DNA of 64,000 nt, from contig JAJEKV010000096.1 of NCBI GenBank assembly GCA_021234155.1, positions 1,746,010-1,810,009 on the forward strand, read 5' to 3'. Source of the stretch: Isoetes taiwanensis (taxonomy: Eukaryota; Streptophyta; Lycopodiopsida; Isoetales; Isoetaceae). Both the position numbers and the translations under genes were made by a program. The first letter of the stretch is position 1, and every line of letters starts with the position of its first letter. This document shows, in pieces, positions 34,375 through 44,531 of the stretch. The notes beneath the pieces are model-generated. The model searched no databases, was not told where the DNA came from, and saw only the letters and a program-made list of their open reading frames with translations.

Positions 34375-34922
34375 GTCACGTCGTTAAACGACGTTTAAGC
34401 TGACGTGTCTTGACACGCGGCGAGCAGCGGCTTGGCACCAAACACCATGCCACGCGGGCGTGACACGTCGGCGTTGTGCAACGTCGTTCAACGGCGGCAT
34501 CGCCGGGCGGCGTCTTGACACGCAGTACCCGCCTTTGGCACCGCCACCATGCCACGCAGGCGACGCGTGACACGCCGGCGTTGCAGTAACGCCGCGTTCA
34601 ACGGCCCGACGCGGCGGCGCTCTTGACACGCCTTGGCCGCCACCGGCAAATTGCCCATTTCCACGCATGACGGCGGCGCGGCGGTTCTCGTGGAAACGTC
34701 GTTGAACGACGTTTAGCTGACGTGTTTGACACGCAGGCCTGCCAGCTTGGCAGCAGTACCCATGCCACGCAGGCAAATCCGACACGTCAGCCCTGATGAC
34801 CGTCGTTGAACGACCTCGAAACGACGTTGTCGTCGTTGAACGACGATGTCGTCGATCAACGACGACAATCCGACGTTCATCGACGACGCGACGTCGTTGG
34901 ACGTCGACGATCCCTTGTAGTG
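34375..34922. repeat. CACTA right terminal region with intact terminus
   Basis: The minus strand begins CACTACAAGGGATCGTCGAC at 34,922, a canonical CACTA terminus. Inward lie dense palindromes (GTCGTTGAACGACG, GTCGTCGATCAACGACGAC, GTCGTTAAACGACG). Three GC-rich repeats of about 150-190 bases follow, with CTTGACACGC, CCATGCCACGC and TGACACGTC(G/A). These are expected binding sites for an element-encoded protein. The flanking triplet is CTC; the partner end was not found, so no target duplication can be confirmed. Confidence 0.85.
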
Positions 34923-34967
34923 CTCTAGAATCTTGATCCGATGGTTCGGATCAATGGGATTCTAGAA
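34923..34967. repeat. Imperfect palindrome directly abutting the CACTA end
   Basis: TCTAGAATCTTGATCCGA is followed, after a four-base loop, by TCGGATCAATGGGATTCTAG, its inverse with a three-base bulge. The palindrome touches the transposon terminus, so it is either the insertion target or the end of another small element. Confidence 0.75.
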
Positions 34968-37528
34968 TGGGGCTCGCATGAAAATGACAAAACCTCTTGA
35001 ATAGAAGAGAGCTTCCTTATCAAAAATGGGATCGAGGGGGAAAGGTCAAAGGATTATGGCCAAAGAAGAGGCAAGGTCGAGACAGGGCATGCTACATCAT
35101 GAAAGAAACACCAAATTGGTCAATCCAAGCAGGGAGAAGCCCCTCCCCTGCATGGTTTCAAAGAATAGAGAATAAGGTACTGCTGAGAGAGAAGAGGAGG
35201 GCATAAGCATGCTACACTGTATCAAAAAAAGTACCATTTAGGAAGAAGAAGATACCATTTAGCAGCTTCAAATGCTAGCTGCATCTGATCCAAAGTTATT
35301 ACTGATGCTTAGCTATGTATCTTAACACACATTATAATGATTTGCAAAAAGGCTTATAAGAAGCTTATAATTCCTACCACTTCTACCATTCCAACAGTTG
35401 GAATGAGAATCCATCTACAAAAAATGAACAATTGCTAAAGTAAACACCAAATAAAATGAGAGCAAGTTTCCTTTACAACTTCCTCACTAACAATTCCAGG
35501 ATGTGATCTAAATATATAACACAAAAACAGGGGGTTAATTTTGTAGTTCTATACGTTTTTTCACATGATTTTTTTCACGTGTGCAATCTGGCCAAAGGAG
35601 ATACACGGAACCCAGCATAAGATACAGTTTTTAAAAACTGGAAGTGTTAAGCTTACATTTGAAATAAATGGTAAACAATTGAGATATGGAACTTTCATGA
35701 TCCATGGTCTGTGTAGCCTTTGAATATTCCGATAGTCCACTTACCATGAGGCGGAGCAGGTCAGTGTATTGGGGATATTGAGGAGGCAGAATATGAGAAA
35801 TTGTAGGAGGTTGAACATATGGGTGTGGAGGAGCATAAGGATAATGCAATGGAGTTCTAGATCTGGTAGAATGTGCATACAAGTTAAATTAATCCTTGGT
35901 TAATGCATCAACTCAACTCTTTCAATATTATTCTTGGTCTCTTTCTTTCCCATCCTTATGGTTTGGTGGCTAGTCCTTGGGACATTGGCCAGGTCTTGTA
36001 TTCAAGTCTCACAAGGGACATTTCGGGGACCATGTCTTAGACTATGTACATAGAACCTCGATAATATCCCATTTGTCCAACTTGTCATCAAAAGGCAAGT
36101 GGGAATGGTGTCCATATTATGTGCAAAAGTAGTGAAAGGGCCTTGTTTTGGGCTGGTATATTATACATTGGGCAATATGGTAAACTTAAGCTCATCTACT
36201 GTTGTGGCAATGTGGGTTCTTTAATTTGGTTCTCATTCCTTAAATAATAATTTCAATGCCTTGAATAAGGTCTTTTCATTTTATTTGACCCGGAGCTCTA
36301 ATGTATCGCTTGATTGTGATAATTGTCTACCCATGGAGTAATAGAACATTAGGACAAGATAAATGGCATTTACTAGGTGGGGGCATTTAGTATTTTGTGA
36401 GTAAAGGGCAAAGGTAATAATCTACTCGATGGTGTCCTATACGCATAACATTGCTCCTACTTAAGGTTAAGGCAAAATTCATAAGGTTTAGCAAGCATTT
36501 GTCAAAATACTTGGTAATTTGGTTTTTTTGTTGGCACAAACTCTGGAGTATTTAGAGGCTAGATTTAGGATCTAGAATAAGATTGGTATTCTAGATTTTG
36601 GGCTGATCTCGGAAGGTGGCTTTGTTAGGGGCATTTTTTTGTACTCTAATATGTCTTCTTGGTAGATGGGGCATTTTTGTAGCGCCTGTCCTTCTTGACC
36701 GGAGCTTATCCAGGTGTAGGTAGCTGCTTGTTTCATTTGTGAGAAAAGTATGTTTATAATGCAAAGCCATACTAAGCTTGTGATATTATCATATATGTAT
36801 CATTGATTATATATTTTAAGCATATTTTCATCTCTACAATAGAACATTCCTGTTGTATAGTGGGGTGGCTAATAATGCGAGCTACAGTTTAAGGACCACT
36901 ACCTTTTTTGCACAATTTATTCAATAACTTGAGCTTACTTTGTAGACTTTAAAAAAAAGGGACTACATAAGCAGTTCTAGGAGATTCAAATACCATTATC
37001 CCCTTTTTGCATAACTTATTAACCTAACTTTACTTTGCAAACCTTAAAAAAAAGGAGGATTTCAACTCAACGAGTTCAAGAAATTGATGAAACGTGTATT
37101 ATGGATGAAAATAAAAGGATTAAAAGAAATAGAGAGAGACAAAAAGAGAAACGACATTATGCAAATTGAGCTAAGGAATTTGTCAAATATTTGACATTAT
37201 TAGTGCTAGTGGGTGGCATTAGTGGTTGAGGAATTTATCAAACGTTGGACATTAGTAGTGGTAGTGGGTGACATTAGTAGTGGTGGTGGGCACAACTCTA
37301 CAAATATAAGACCAAATGGCTATAGATTTCTTTTCTTGTATATGGTGAAAAGCTAAAGAAAGAAAAAAAGTAAACGGCAATGTCATTGTCATCATAAATT
37401 AGAGCGATGTTGCATAAATTTCAAAGTGCACATTTTCTTTGTTCGAAGACCTTCTGAGCAGCAGTCTTTAGCGAAGCTTCTGCATAAATGTGCATTTAAG
37501 AAGGGACAGAACATAGGGCAAAAGGAGA
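34968..37528. other. Intergenic region, no recognised gene; Pro-rich frame at 35,631-35,882 (-)
   Basis: Mostly AT-rich sequence. The minus frame at 35,882-35,631 (83 codons) is rich in Pro, Tyr and His (TPLHYPYAPPHPYVQPP) and could be an isolated exon, but no partner exon is evident. The 37,180-37,290 stretch repeats GACATTAGTAGTGGTAGTGG-like units upstream of the PLAC8 gene. A TATA-like ATATAAGAC lies near 37,298, about 230 bases before that gene. Confidence 0.4.
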
Positions 37529-38214
37529 ATGGAGAAAGCAGGCATTCCAGTTTATCCGACTCAAAATGTTGCGCCTCCAACTTCTTACGTTGCTCCTCAA
37601 CAAACTTCAGGCACCTGGACAACAGGCCTATGTGGATGTTTTGAAGACTGCGGATCATGTATAAAATAAGTTCAATTCAGTTCAATTTCATTTATATTTA
37701 ATCCTCGTCATTTTCACATTCTTTCAGGTTTTATGGCATGGTGTTGTTGTTGTATCCCCTTTGGAGAGATTGCAAATATTGTAGACAGAGGTGCCACGTG
37801 TAAGCAACCTATACATCTTAATTTTGGAATCCATGTTTTTAATTCTTGCCAACTGCAGCTTGCTTCTCTGCTGGTTGCATCTTTTGCCTTCTTTATTATG
37901 TTGGTTGCCCTTGCATCTACTCCTGCGGATTTCGCACTAAGCTTCGCGCCAAATATGGATTGCCTGGAGATCCCTGCAATGACTTTTGTGTGGATTGGTG
38001 TTGCCTTTGCTGCTCCATTGCTCAACAATACCGTGAGCTTCAAAATAGAGGCATCCAGCCTTCCTTAGGTACTTATTTACCATCCTCTTCCTTTTTATAG
38101 GTTTTTTTTTCCTTTCTTCCTAATGTTGAGTTTTGACTTATTATTTGTTCTTTAGGCTTTGAGCAAGTGAGACACATATATGACCAGCCCCCCCCAATTC
38201 AACAGATGCATTAA
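37529..38214 (+). CDS. PLAC8 / FW2.2-like (plant cadmium resistance-type) protein
   Basis: Four exons are proposed: 37,529-37,658, 37,728-37,799, 37,859-38,068 and 38,156-38,214. All have GT-AG borders and join in frame to 156 residues, normal for the family (about 150-190). The sequence begins MEKAGIPVYPTQNVAPPTSY, a Pro/Gln-rich cytosolic tail. PLAC8 landmarks follow: GTWTTGLCGCFEDCGSC, FMAWCCCCIPFGEIANIVDR, a hydrophobic segment (CIFCLLYYVGCPCIYSC), FRTKLRAKYGLPGDPC, then CCSIAQQYRELQNRGIQPSLG. FW2.2/CNR/PCR proteins are plasma-membrane proteins linked to cell-number control and divalent-metal export. The last exon (GFEQVRHIYDQPPPIQQMH) is less sure; reading through the third donor would give a different short tail. 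Introns are 69, 59 and 87 bases. No stops or frame breaks are seen, and this is the only intact-looking host gene in the window. Confidence 0.8.
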
Positions 38215-38619
38215 TAAATATATTTCAGGAATTTGCATCCAAAAGAATCCTTTGGTATATATTTTTATTGGAATGCAAATCAGATGTCAATTACACATAT
38301 GTAATGTAAGTGGATGTGAGCATTCTCAATATATTGTTTTGCAACGTGCGAAATTCTATGAAAGCTCAATTGACATGCTCTATATTTGATATTGAAAAGT
38401 TAGCAAGCAAGGAGCATCTCTCTAACCTAAATGTGAACGTAGTGTTGGTTTTGATAATGATAGTTAGAATGCATGAGACATGTTGCCTTATCTACAATCA
38501 TGCCATTAGAAATGTGATATATCCAAAATTTGACTATGTTTATGTTACTTGATTATTATTTTTTCTATTTTTATAAATGGACCTTATTTGCATTTCATAC
38601 TTTATAGATTATTTGTTTT
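38215..38619. other. 3' flank of PLAC8 gene, AT-rich
   Basis: Nothing is recognised here. The sequence is probably PLAC8 3' UTR followed by spacer before the LINE fragment. Confidence 0.5.
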
Positions 38620-39030
38620 TATAGTCTCGCGAGAAGCGAGACTATGTGCATGTTGCCAGTTACAGGTTATTGAAGATGAAAGCCATACTCTTCTGAGTTG
38701 CCCTGCTTTTGAGATAGTCCGGAATCATTTTTTGACCTTAGCATTCCATTCCACGCTTCCACAACTTCTCAGAGCACCATCTGTGCATGACTTGGCATTA
38801 TACATACTTGAGGTTCTAGATAAACGTCTGCAATTACTGAGCCCTCAGTAGTCATTATCTCTGCTTGTCTAGTATCATCATTACTGCAAAGGTTTTTCCC
38901 TTGAAAACCTTTCGAGGCAGGGGTTTTTTAATCCTAGTAGTAATGATTGTACTAGCCCATTGTATGGGTCCCATGACCTATTGGTCTCCGTGGGCGTTAA
39001 AAAAACTATTCTATTCTATTCTATTCTACC
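38620..39030 (+). mobile_element. 3' end of a LINE retrotransposon with (TTCTA)n tail
   Basis: The frame ending at 38,851 reads LCACCQLQVIEDESHTLLSCPAF and then VHDLALYILEVLDKRLQ. The CxxC...EDExHxLLxCP knuckle is the usual C-terminal zinc motif of plant LINE (non-LTR) reverse transcriptases. About 150 bases of 3' UTR follow, ending TGGGCGTTAAAAAAAC and then four to five TTCTA units (39,006-39,030). The fragment is 5'-truncated, as is common for LINEs. At its 5' edge is a perfect small palindrome, TAGTCTCGC...GCGAGACTA (about 38,622-38,645). Confidence 0.75.
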
Positions 39031-39789
39031 AAATTATTTATCTTAAATTTCAAGTGATAAATGAAATTGATTTGACTAAGTTGAATGAAATGAATTTTTA
39101 TCCCACTTACCAAAGTGGCCTTTGTGCACTTATTATGGCTTGTAATCAAAGGTGACTTAGGGTTATATGTACGTCTTCATTTAATCCATGATGGAGGCAA
39201 AGCTCATTTTAGCAATGCTCTCGCAAAGGTTCAAGTTAATCGCCCTCCCATACCGACATGACCTTGTAGCTGCTATTACCCTCAAGCCTAGACATGGGAT
39301 GCATCTCATCACCTCCAGAGTGTGAGTTAAGATCTCATATTGTGTTGTTACTTTCTTAAGGCATGATAATAAGCTACATTCATGCACCTCAGACGTGTTT
39401 GCATGTTCCTATCATCGGCCATACAACCATGAATGTGATTTATCATAAACCAAAAGAATATGTCCCACAAACATGAACATTTAGTCTTGGGCCCATTCAT
39501 GTATAGCTTGTAACAATATCTTTACAAGAAATTTATCGCAGTAGCATCCAAACATTGTGTTAAGTCAATGTTGTGTTAAGTCATATTTAGCATATGGACT
39601 TAGATTCATGCATAAATGATAAAATGTAAAACTTAGCCATGTACGCAGGTACTATCAGCTAAATTCATGGCGTTTAAAGTAGAAAAGCACCATTTGACGT
39701 TGTCAATATATTTGAGATGATAACATTCATAAAACATAATGCCGAAAGTTTGGAAGCAATATGTAGAGAAATAACAGGGGATTCTAGGG
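39031..39789. other. AT-rich spacer, nothing recognised
   Basis: No coding frame, terminal repeat or structural signal could be supported here. Confidence 0.5.
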
Positions 39790-41330
39790 GGATTTGACGT
39801 GGATGTAAAAATAACAATTCCTAAAACCATAGACCATATATCCCTAAAACAATTGAATGGATTGAAGATAGAAAAAAATCACATTAGCTAACTGGGTATA
39901 TTGGTTAAAGTAGCCTTATTAGGACATTGAGTTATTTTGGTAGAAGTTCGGGTCCCTGTATTTCATATTCTAAAATCTTAGGCAAAGACGTATAGCGATA
40001 TTTCAAAACCATAGGCGCCTCCAATCATAAGTGACCATAAACGAGGTGCACCTTGGACTACCACAGTCGTCGGATCTGTCAATCCTATGGCCCAGACTGT
40101 ATGTTGGAGCTTCTTGACACCTCTCGTTTCGATTATGCTCAATTATGATTGGAGACGCCTATGATTTTAAGATGTCGAATACAAGTTTGCCTAAGGTTTT
40201 GATGGTATATCGAGCCTCTATACGGTTTGGCTTAAGCTTTTAGAATATGAAATACGGCATCGAGCCTCTATACGGTTTGGCTTAAGCTTTTAGAATATGA
40301 AATACGGGGATTCGAACCTCTACCAAAATAACTCAATGTCCTAATACGACTACTTTAACCAATCTAACCAGTGAGCTAATGTGACTATTTTTTATCTTAA
40401 ATCTATGTTTTTTTTATAATAACCCATTGAATTGTTTTAGGGATATGGTCTATGGTTTCAAGAATTATATCTATATCAAATCCCCGAAACCCCTCGTTTT
40501 TTGCTACATATTCTAAACGAGGTGCACCTTGGACTACCACAGTCGTCGGATCTGTCAATCCTATGGCCCAGACTGTATGTTGGAGCTTCTTGACACCTCT
40601 CGTTTCGATTATGCTCAATTATGATTGGAGACGCCTATGATTTTAAGATGTCGAATACAAGTTTGCCTAAGGTTTTGATGGTATATCGAGCCTCTATACG
40701 GTTTGGCTTAAGCTTTTAGAATATGAAATACGGCATCGAGCCTCTATACGGTTTGGCTTAAGCTTTTAGAATATGAAATACGGGGATTCGAACCTCTACC
40801 AAAATAACTCAATGTCCTAATACGACTACTTTAACCAATCTAACCAGTGAGCTAATGTGACTATTTTTTATCTTAAATCTATGTTTTTTTTTTATAATAA
40901 CCCATTGAATTGTTTTAGGAGCATAATTATGATTGGAGACGCCTATGATTTTAAGATGTCGAATACAAGTTTGCCTAAGGTTTTGATGGTATATCGAGCC
41001 TCTATACGGTTTGGCTTAAGCTTTTAGAATATGAAATACGGCATCGAGCCTCTATACGGTTTGGCTTAAGCTTTTAGAATATGAAATACGGGGATTCGAA
41101 CCTCTACCAAAATAACTCAATGTCCTAATACGACTACTTTAACCAATCTAACCAGTGAGCTAATGTGACTATTTTTTATCTTAAATCTATGTTTTTTTTT
41201 ATAATAACCCATTGAATTGTTTTAGGGATATGGTCTATGGTTTCAAGAATTATATCTATATCAAATCCCCCTGGAACCCCCTGTTATTTTGCTACATATA
41301 CGAAACAAAAGGTGCCCAAAGAACCCAACA
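39790..41330 (-). repeat. tRNA-derived SINE-like cluster: one inverted copy and three tandem copies
   Basis: On the minus strand, three heads carry a good Pol III B box (GGTTCGAATCC, near 40,309, 40,784 and 41,092) preceded by an A-box-like TAGCTCACTGGTTAG. A fourth, diverged head lies on the plus strand at 39,886-39,965 (AGTTCGGGTCC). Units 1 and 2 repeat with a period of about 480 bases; unit 3 is shorter. Within each unit a block of about 58 bases, ATCGAGCCTCTATACGG..., is duplicated. The plus-strand copy and the first minus-strand copy form a large inverted repeat around about 40,085. No intact tRNA gene is present. Confidence 0.75.
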
Positions 41331-41415
41331 TCCTTAATGGTTGATATGTAATTATTCCCTCTGTATTGAATGTAGACAAATGTCTATGCCCTACATTAGG
41401 GCAAAGATTTGATAC

Positions 41416-41560
41416 ATGACTCTACATAAATTAAAAGTCAATATTGACACACAACCTATCCATGGCGCAACATTCAACTGCTATCCTCTACACATCACCC
41501 TACATAAATCAAATATTGATACACAACCTATGTATGTTGCAACATGCAAGTGCTATCCAC
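41416..41560 (+). repeat. Diverged tandem duplication, about 80 bp
   Basis: The blocks CTACATAAATTAAAAGTCAATATTGACACACAACCTAT (split here by one short indel) and CTACATAAATCAAATATTGATACACAACCTAT recur with similar flanks (CATGGCGCAACATTC and GTATGTTGCAACATGC). No gene is supported. Confidence 0.6.
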
Positions 41561-41604
41561 TATATGATCATGCCACATCTTCCATACATGATTTCCTGAC
41601 CAAA

Positions 41605-41652
41605 TTTAATAGAATAATAGAATAAAATCGAATAGAATAGAATCACGAAAAG
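41605..41652 (-). repeat. (TTCTA)n-like tail 3' of the LCB1 pseudogene
   Basis: On the minus strand the region reads ATTCTATTCTATTCGATTTT and then ATTCTATTATTCTATT, an impure pentanucleotide tract about 160 bases after the LCB1 stop codon. It is the same pentamer, in the same sense, as the LINE tail at 39,006. Confidence 0.75.
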
Positions 41653-41810
41653 TATATATACATGCTCTCTACAGTTTTTGGAACTTGGCAATTTGCACAA
41701 GCTAAAATAATGGTTTTCAATTTTGCTGTAATAAGCATGTTTATTCATAACTTGCACCAAGATCAGGGTACAAGTAGTTGGGATTGACTAAACGCAATAA
41801 AGATCCTCAA

Positions 41811-42902
41811 TTACAAAAAAATAATTGACTTTGCAACTCTTTTTAGTGAGGAGATGAGCTCTTTAATATCTGACTCTGAATAAGCAGCTGATGCCAGAAC
41901 CTGAATTCCTGCAGGAAGACTACACTTGTCTAGCGTTGAACGTTTTCCCACAGAAACAAGAATAGATTCCTCCTCGAGCATTCTCTCCATAATATGCTGT
42001 AAAATGGCCACATCCTCTTCAAAATACCCCTTTGAGTTTCCCAGATGCAGGAAAATAACAGGTGATAAATCATGTCCTCCAATTGAAAATCCAGGGACTT
42101 CAGAAAGACCGTCTCGGAGAAGTTGAATGTTCCCATATATTAAAGTTGAAGTTGGTATATTAAAAAATTCTGAGAGCCCCTGTCCAGTCTTCCCAAAAAC
42201 TCCAATTGAGTTACTTTCCTCCATAAAAATCCAAAAGTGGTACTTATCTCTCAACTGAACAATTTTGTCCAGTGATGCCACCTGCCCTGAATTCTGGTAG
42301 ACTGCCTCTACAACAATGAATCGACGATTTACCTGTATCTTTCTTTTACAATCTTCCTGGGCTATCTCCTCAAGCAGTGATTCCAGTGATGCCATGTTAT
42401 TGTGCTTGAAGTACTTAATAGTGCTTCTCGAAAGAAGCAATCCAATTTGTATTCCCTAGTTTACTCCTTCATCAGCTAAAATAATGTCTCCATTTTTGCA
42501 AAAAGCATGAATTGCACTTGAGGCAGTGGCAAGGTCATAGGAATAGAGAATTGCATCTGGTGTCCCGAGGAACTGCGCCAAGGAACGCTCAATAAGACCC
42601 AAATAATCAGCTGAAGTGAAATTTACCACTTCTTTACCATTAACAATGGTATGCGGACCTGCTGCACTCTCCAAGACAGGAAGGAAGGAAGGAAGGAAGA
42701 CAGGAGGTTGTTGTTGCATTTCGTTCGTTATTGTAAGATGTAGAGGCTCCGGTTCCCATAACTCACATATATCGTCAATAACTGCTTGTTGACTGATAGG
42801 GTAGATAGAACGCTTTTTATTGGGTTGATAACTCTTCTGCAAAACGAGATATAAGATCGCACCAAGCAGAGACAGCATTACAAACTCCACTAAGAGATCC
42901 AT
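41811..42902 (-). pseudogene. LCB1: Processed pseudogene of serine palmitoyltransferase subunit LCB1
   Basis: A single intron-free minus frame starts at 42,902 (MDLLVEFVMLSLLGAILYLV, the membrane anchor) and ends at 41,811. It is interrupted once by TAG at about 42,452 where the family has Trp (DEGV-H-W-G). Landmarks in order are LWEPEPLHLTI, LESAAGPHTIVNGKEVVNF, NYLGLI-type ADYLGLIE, FLGTPDAILYSYDL, RSTIKYFKHNNMASL, IVVEAVYQNSGQVASLDKIV, ESNSIGVFGKTGQGL, and a C-terminal AYSESDIKELISSLKRVAKS. Two in-frame segments are absent: about 40 residues after YLGLIE and about 60 after the GQGLSEFFNIP stretch. It has 363 codons against about 480 in plants. A (TTCC)n expansion inserts FLPSFLPV. LCB1 pairs with LCB2 in the ER to start sphingolipid synthesis; this copy cannot. 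Confidence 0.9.
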
Positions 42903-42914
42903 GTTGAGGGGCGT

Positions 42915-42950
42915 TAGAATAGAATAGAATAGAATAGAATAGAATAGATG
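42915..42950 (-). repeat. (TTCTA)n tract 5' of the LCB1 pseudogene
   Basis: About seven perfect pentanucleotide units lie 13 bases upstream of the LCB1 ATG on its own strand. With the tail at 41,605 they bracket the retrocopy. Confidence 0.95.
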
Positions 42951-43016
42951 GCCTTGACTTTGCACATGACCAATAAGATCAACTGACCTACCTTTATTAA
43001 TTAGAGACATGTCCAT

Positions 43017-43783
43017 ATTTCAAAATGGCTTCCTACAATGTGGAACCCACAGAGGACTATTGCATCAGTTAAGAGGACTATTGCTATCAGTCCAAAGGGC
43101 CCATGTGTCTATTCATATTTCAAATCCATGCAATCATAGCTTGTAATAAATGCTATGTAATAAATGATCCTGTACACGAAATATTCTGTATTAAATGAGA
43201 ATGTGCACGTGTCATACTCAGCTAATTTGTAAGGAAGAAATGAGTGAGAACAAAAAATTGATACTGTTAGGAAGGATTAGTTTTCTATGTATTGTAATAT
43301 CTAAAATAACATGTCTTAGCTTAAGAAAATTCAACGGCTATGTATGAATATGACCCGTAATATTTTTTTTGTTAGTGTTGTAATATTAATTTTCCACACA
43401 TTGTCTACGCATATATAATGCAGTTTCCTATTTCTATTTTCTGTTTTTGTCACATAAAATGTTTTTGTGCCGCAATCCTTTTCGTTGTTAATGTGCTCCA
43501 CATGTTATCTGAACCATCTACTCCATTCAAAACTGCTAAAACCGTGGATAGTCTGGCTCCTTCTGTCGTGTATTTTGCAGAAGCAGAAGGAAGCGCAGAA
43601 GCAGAAGGAAGTGCTGCTAAGCTAGGGCAGAAGGAAGTGTCAGCTATGAAGCCACATTTCTGCATCGTCACAGTTTAGGTTGAGCTTCAAGTTAGTCGGA
43701 GTGGCCTTCTACATCTTATAAAAGTCCCAAACTATGTTCTATATGTTTAAGTTTTTTACCTTTGCCGGAAGTAGTATCGAAGC
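43017..43783. other. AT-rich DNA 5' of the Copia element; possible exon at 43,418-43,678
   Basis: The plus frame at 43,418-43,678 (86 codons) contains a small in-frame duplication (AEAEGSAEAEGSA). Joined across the Copia insertion, the flanks read FAGSSIEAEWIRLQ, so the element may have landed in once-coding DNA. No family is recognised. Confidence 0.3.
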
Positions 43784-44281
43784 TGTTGGAATTCGTGGCA
43801 CATGTGTAGCCTTTACAAAAAAGAAAACACGTGGCATCCTTAAGCACAAAAACACGCTTCTGGGAAGCGCGTAACAGAAGAGTACAAGAAAGAGGGGTTA
43901 TCTTTCAGCGGCGGATGGGAGAGAGGTTAAGACAAGCAATCGATCAAGGGAAGCAAATCGAAGATTGAAGCAGACGGAAGGAGGCGCCTTATTGGCAAGG
44001 CTTGGGCGGTTGGATGCGGAACAGCAAGAAGATTGGAAGATCGATTCAGGGGGAGCAGAATAGATCCACGGTGGGCAGATTTACATTCAGGCTTTCGGCT
44101 GTATAAAAGGGGGCGGACCTTTTGCACTGCAAAGGGAAGGAAGAGATTTCCACAGATTCGGAGTAGATATTCAGGTCGGGACCAGGGTTGCAGCCCGTTG
44201 CTGAGCTTGGGCTGTCGGGAGCTTCATAAGGCCTTTTGACTTGCATTCTTGGCTTGCTGGGATACTGCTCGATTTCCAACA
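43784..44281 (+). repeat. Copia 5' LTR
   Basis: This LTR is bounded by TGTTGG and CCAACA. TATAAAAG at 44,102-44,109 is the likely Pol II TATA box. It drives element transcription toward the primer-binding site. Confidence 0.95.
44102..44109 (+). promoter_or_regulatory. TATA box of the Copia 5' LTR
   Basis: TATAAAAG in GGCTGTATAAAAGGGGGC, about 180 bases before the LTR end. The position is usual for the U3/R border. An identical copy lies in the 3' LTR at 48,183-48,190. Confidence 0.8.
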
Positions 44282-44282
44282 G

Positions 44283-44295
44283 TGGTATCAGAGCC
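44283..44295 (+). other. Primer-binding site, initiator Met-tRNA
   Basis: TGGTATCAGAGCC lies one base after the 5' LTR. It is the standard plant Copia site complementary to the 3' end of initiator tRNA-Met, and it primes minus-strand DNA synthesis. Confidence 0.95.
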
Positions 44296-44531
44296 GGAAA
44301 TCGATCTGGGCTGGTGCAATTTATCAGTTCAGGTTCAGGAACTTATTCTGCAAGGAAGCCCGAATTAGTGGAAAGGAGTAGACACAAGTTTGGGTCGGAT
44401 TTTTGCATTTTGGATTTGCTGAAGGCAGGAGACAGCCGAGTGGCACAGTACATTCAAATATGGCAAGCATGCAAAGTGCGTTATTATTGCGAGTAAGAGA
44501 GACTAGGTGAAGCCGTGATTCTGAACGGCAG

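Larger units (their letters stand above)
27000..34922 (-). mobile_element. CACTA/En-Spm-like element or nest of elements
   Basis: It is bounded on the right by the CACTA terminus at 34,922 and on the left by palindromic block 2. On the minus strand it carries a 110-residue frame, a SET-domain gene, a degenerate Tnp2 and a DUF4216 domain, and at its left end a plus-strand small gene. A length of about 8 kb is normal for the superfamily. The internal palindromic block 3 suggests two elements may be nested. The left terminal CACTA is missing or mutated. Confidence 0.65.

Noticed and set aside
40403-40618. 71-codon minus-strand frame.
   Set aside because: It lies wholly in the duplicated SINE-like unit and shows no conserved coding pattern between copies.
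39880-41170. tRNA genes.
   Set aside because: The A and B boxes are present but the cloverleaf stems do not pair and no anticodon arm can be drawn; they are SINE heads.
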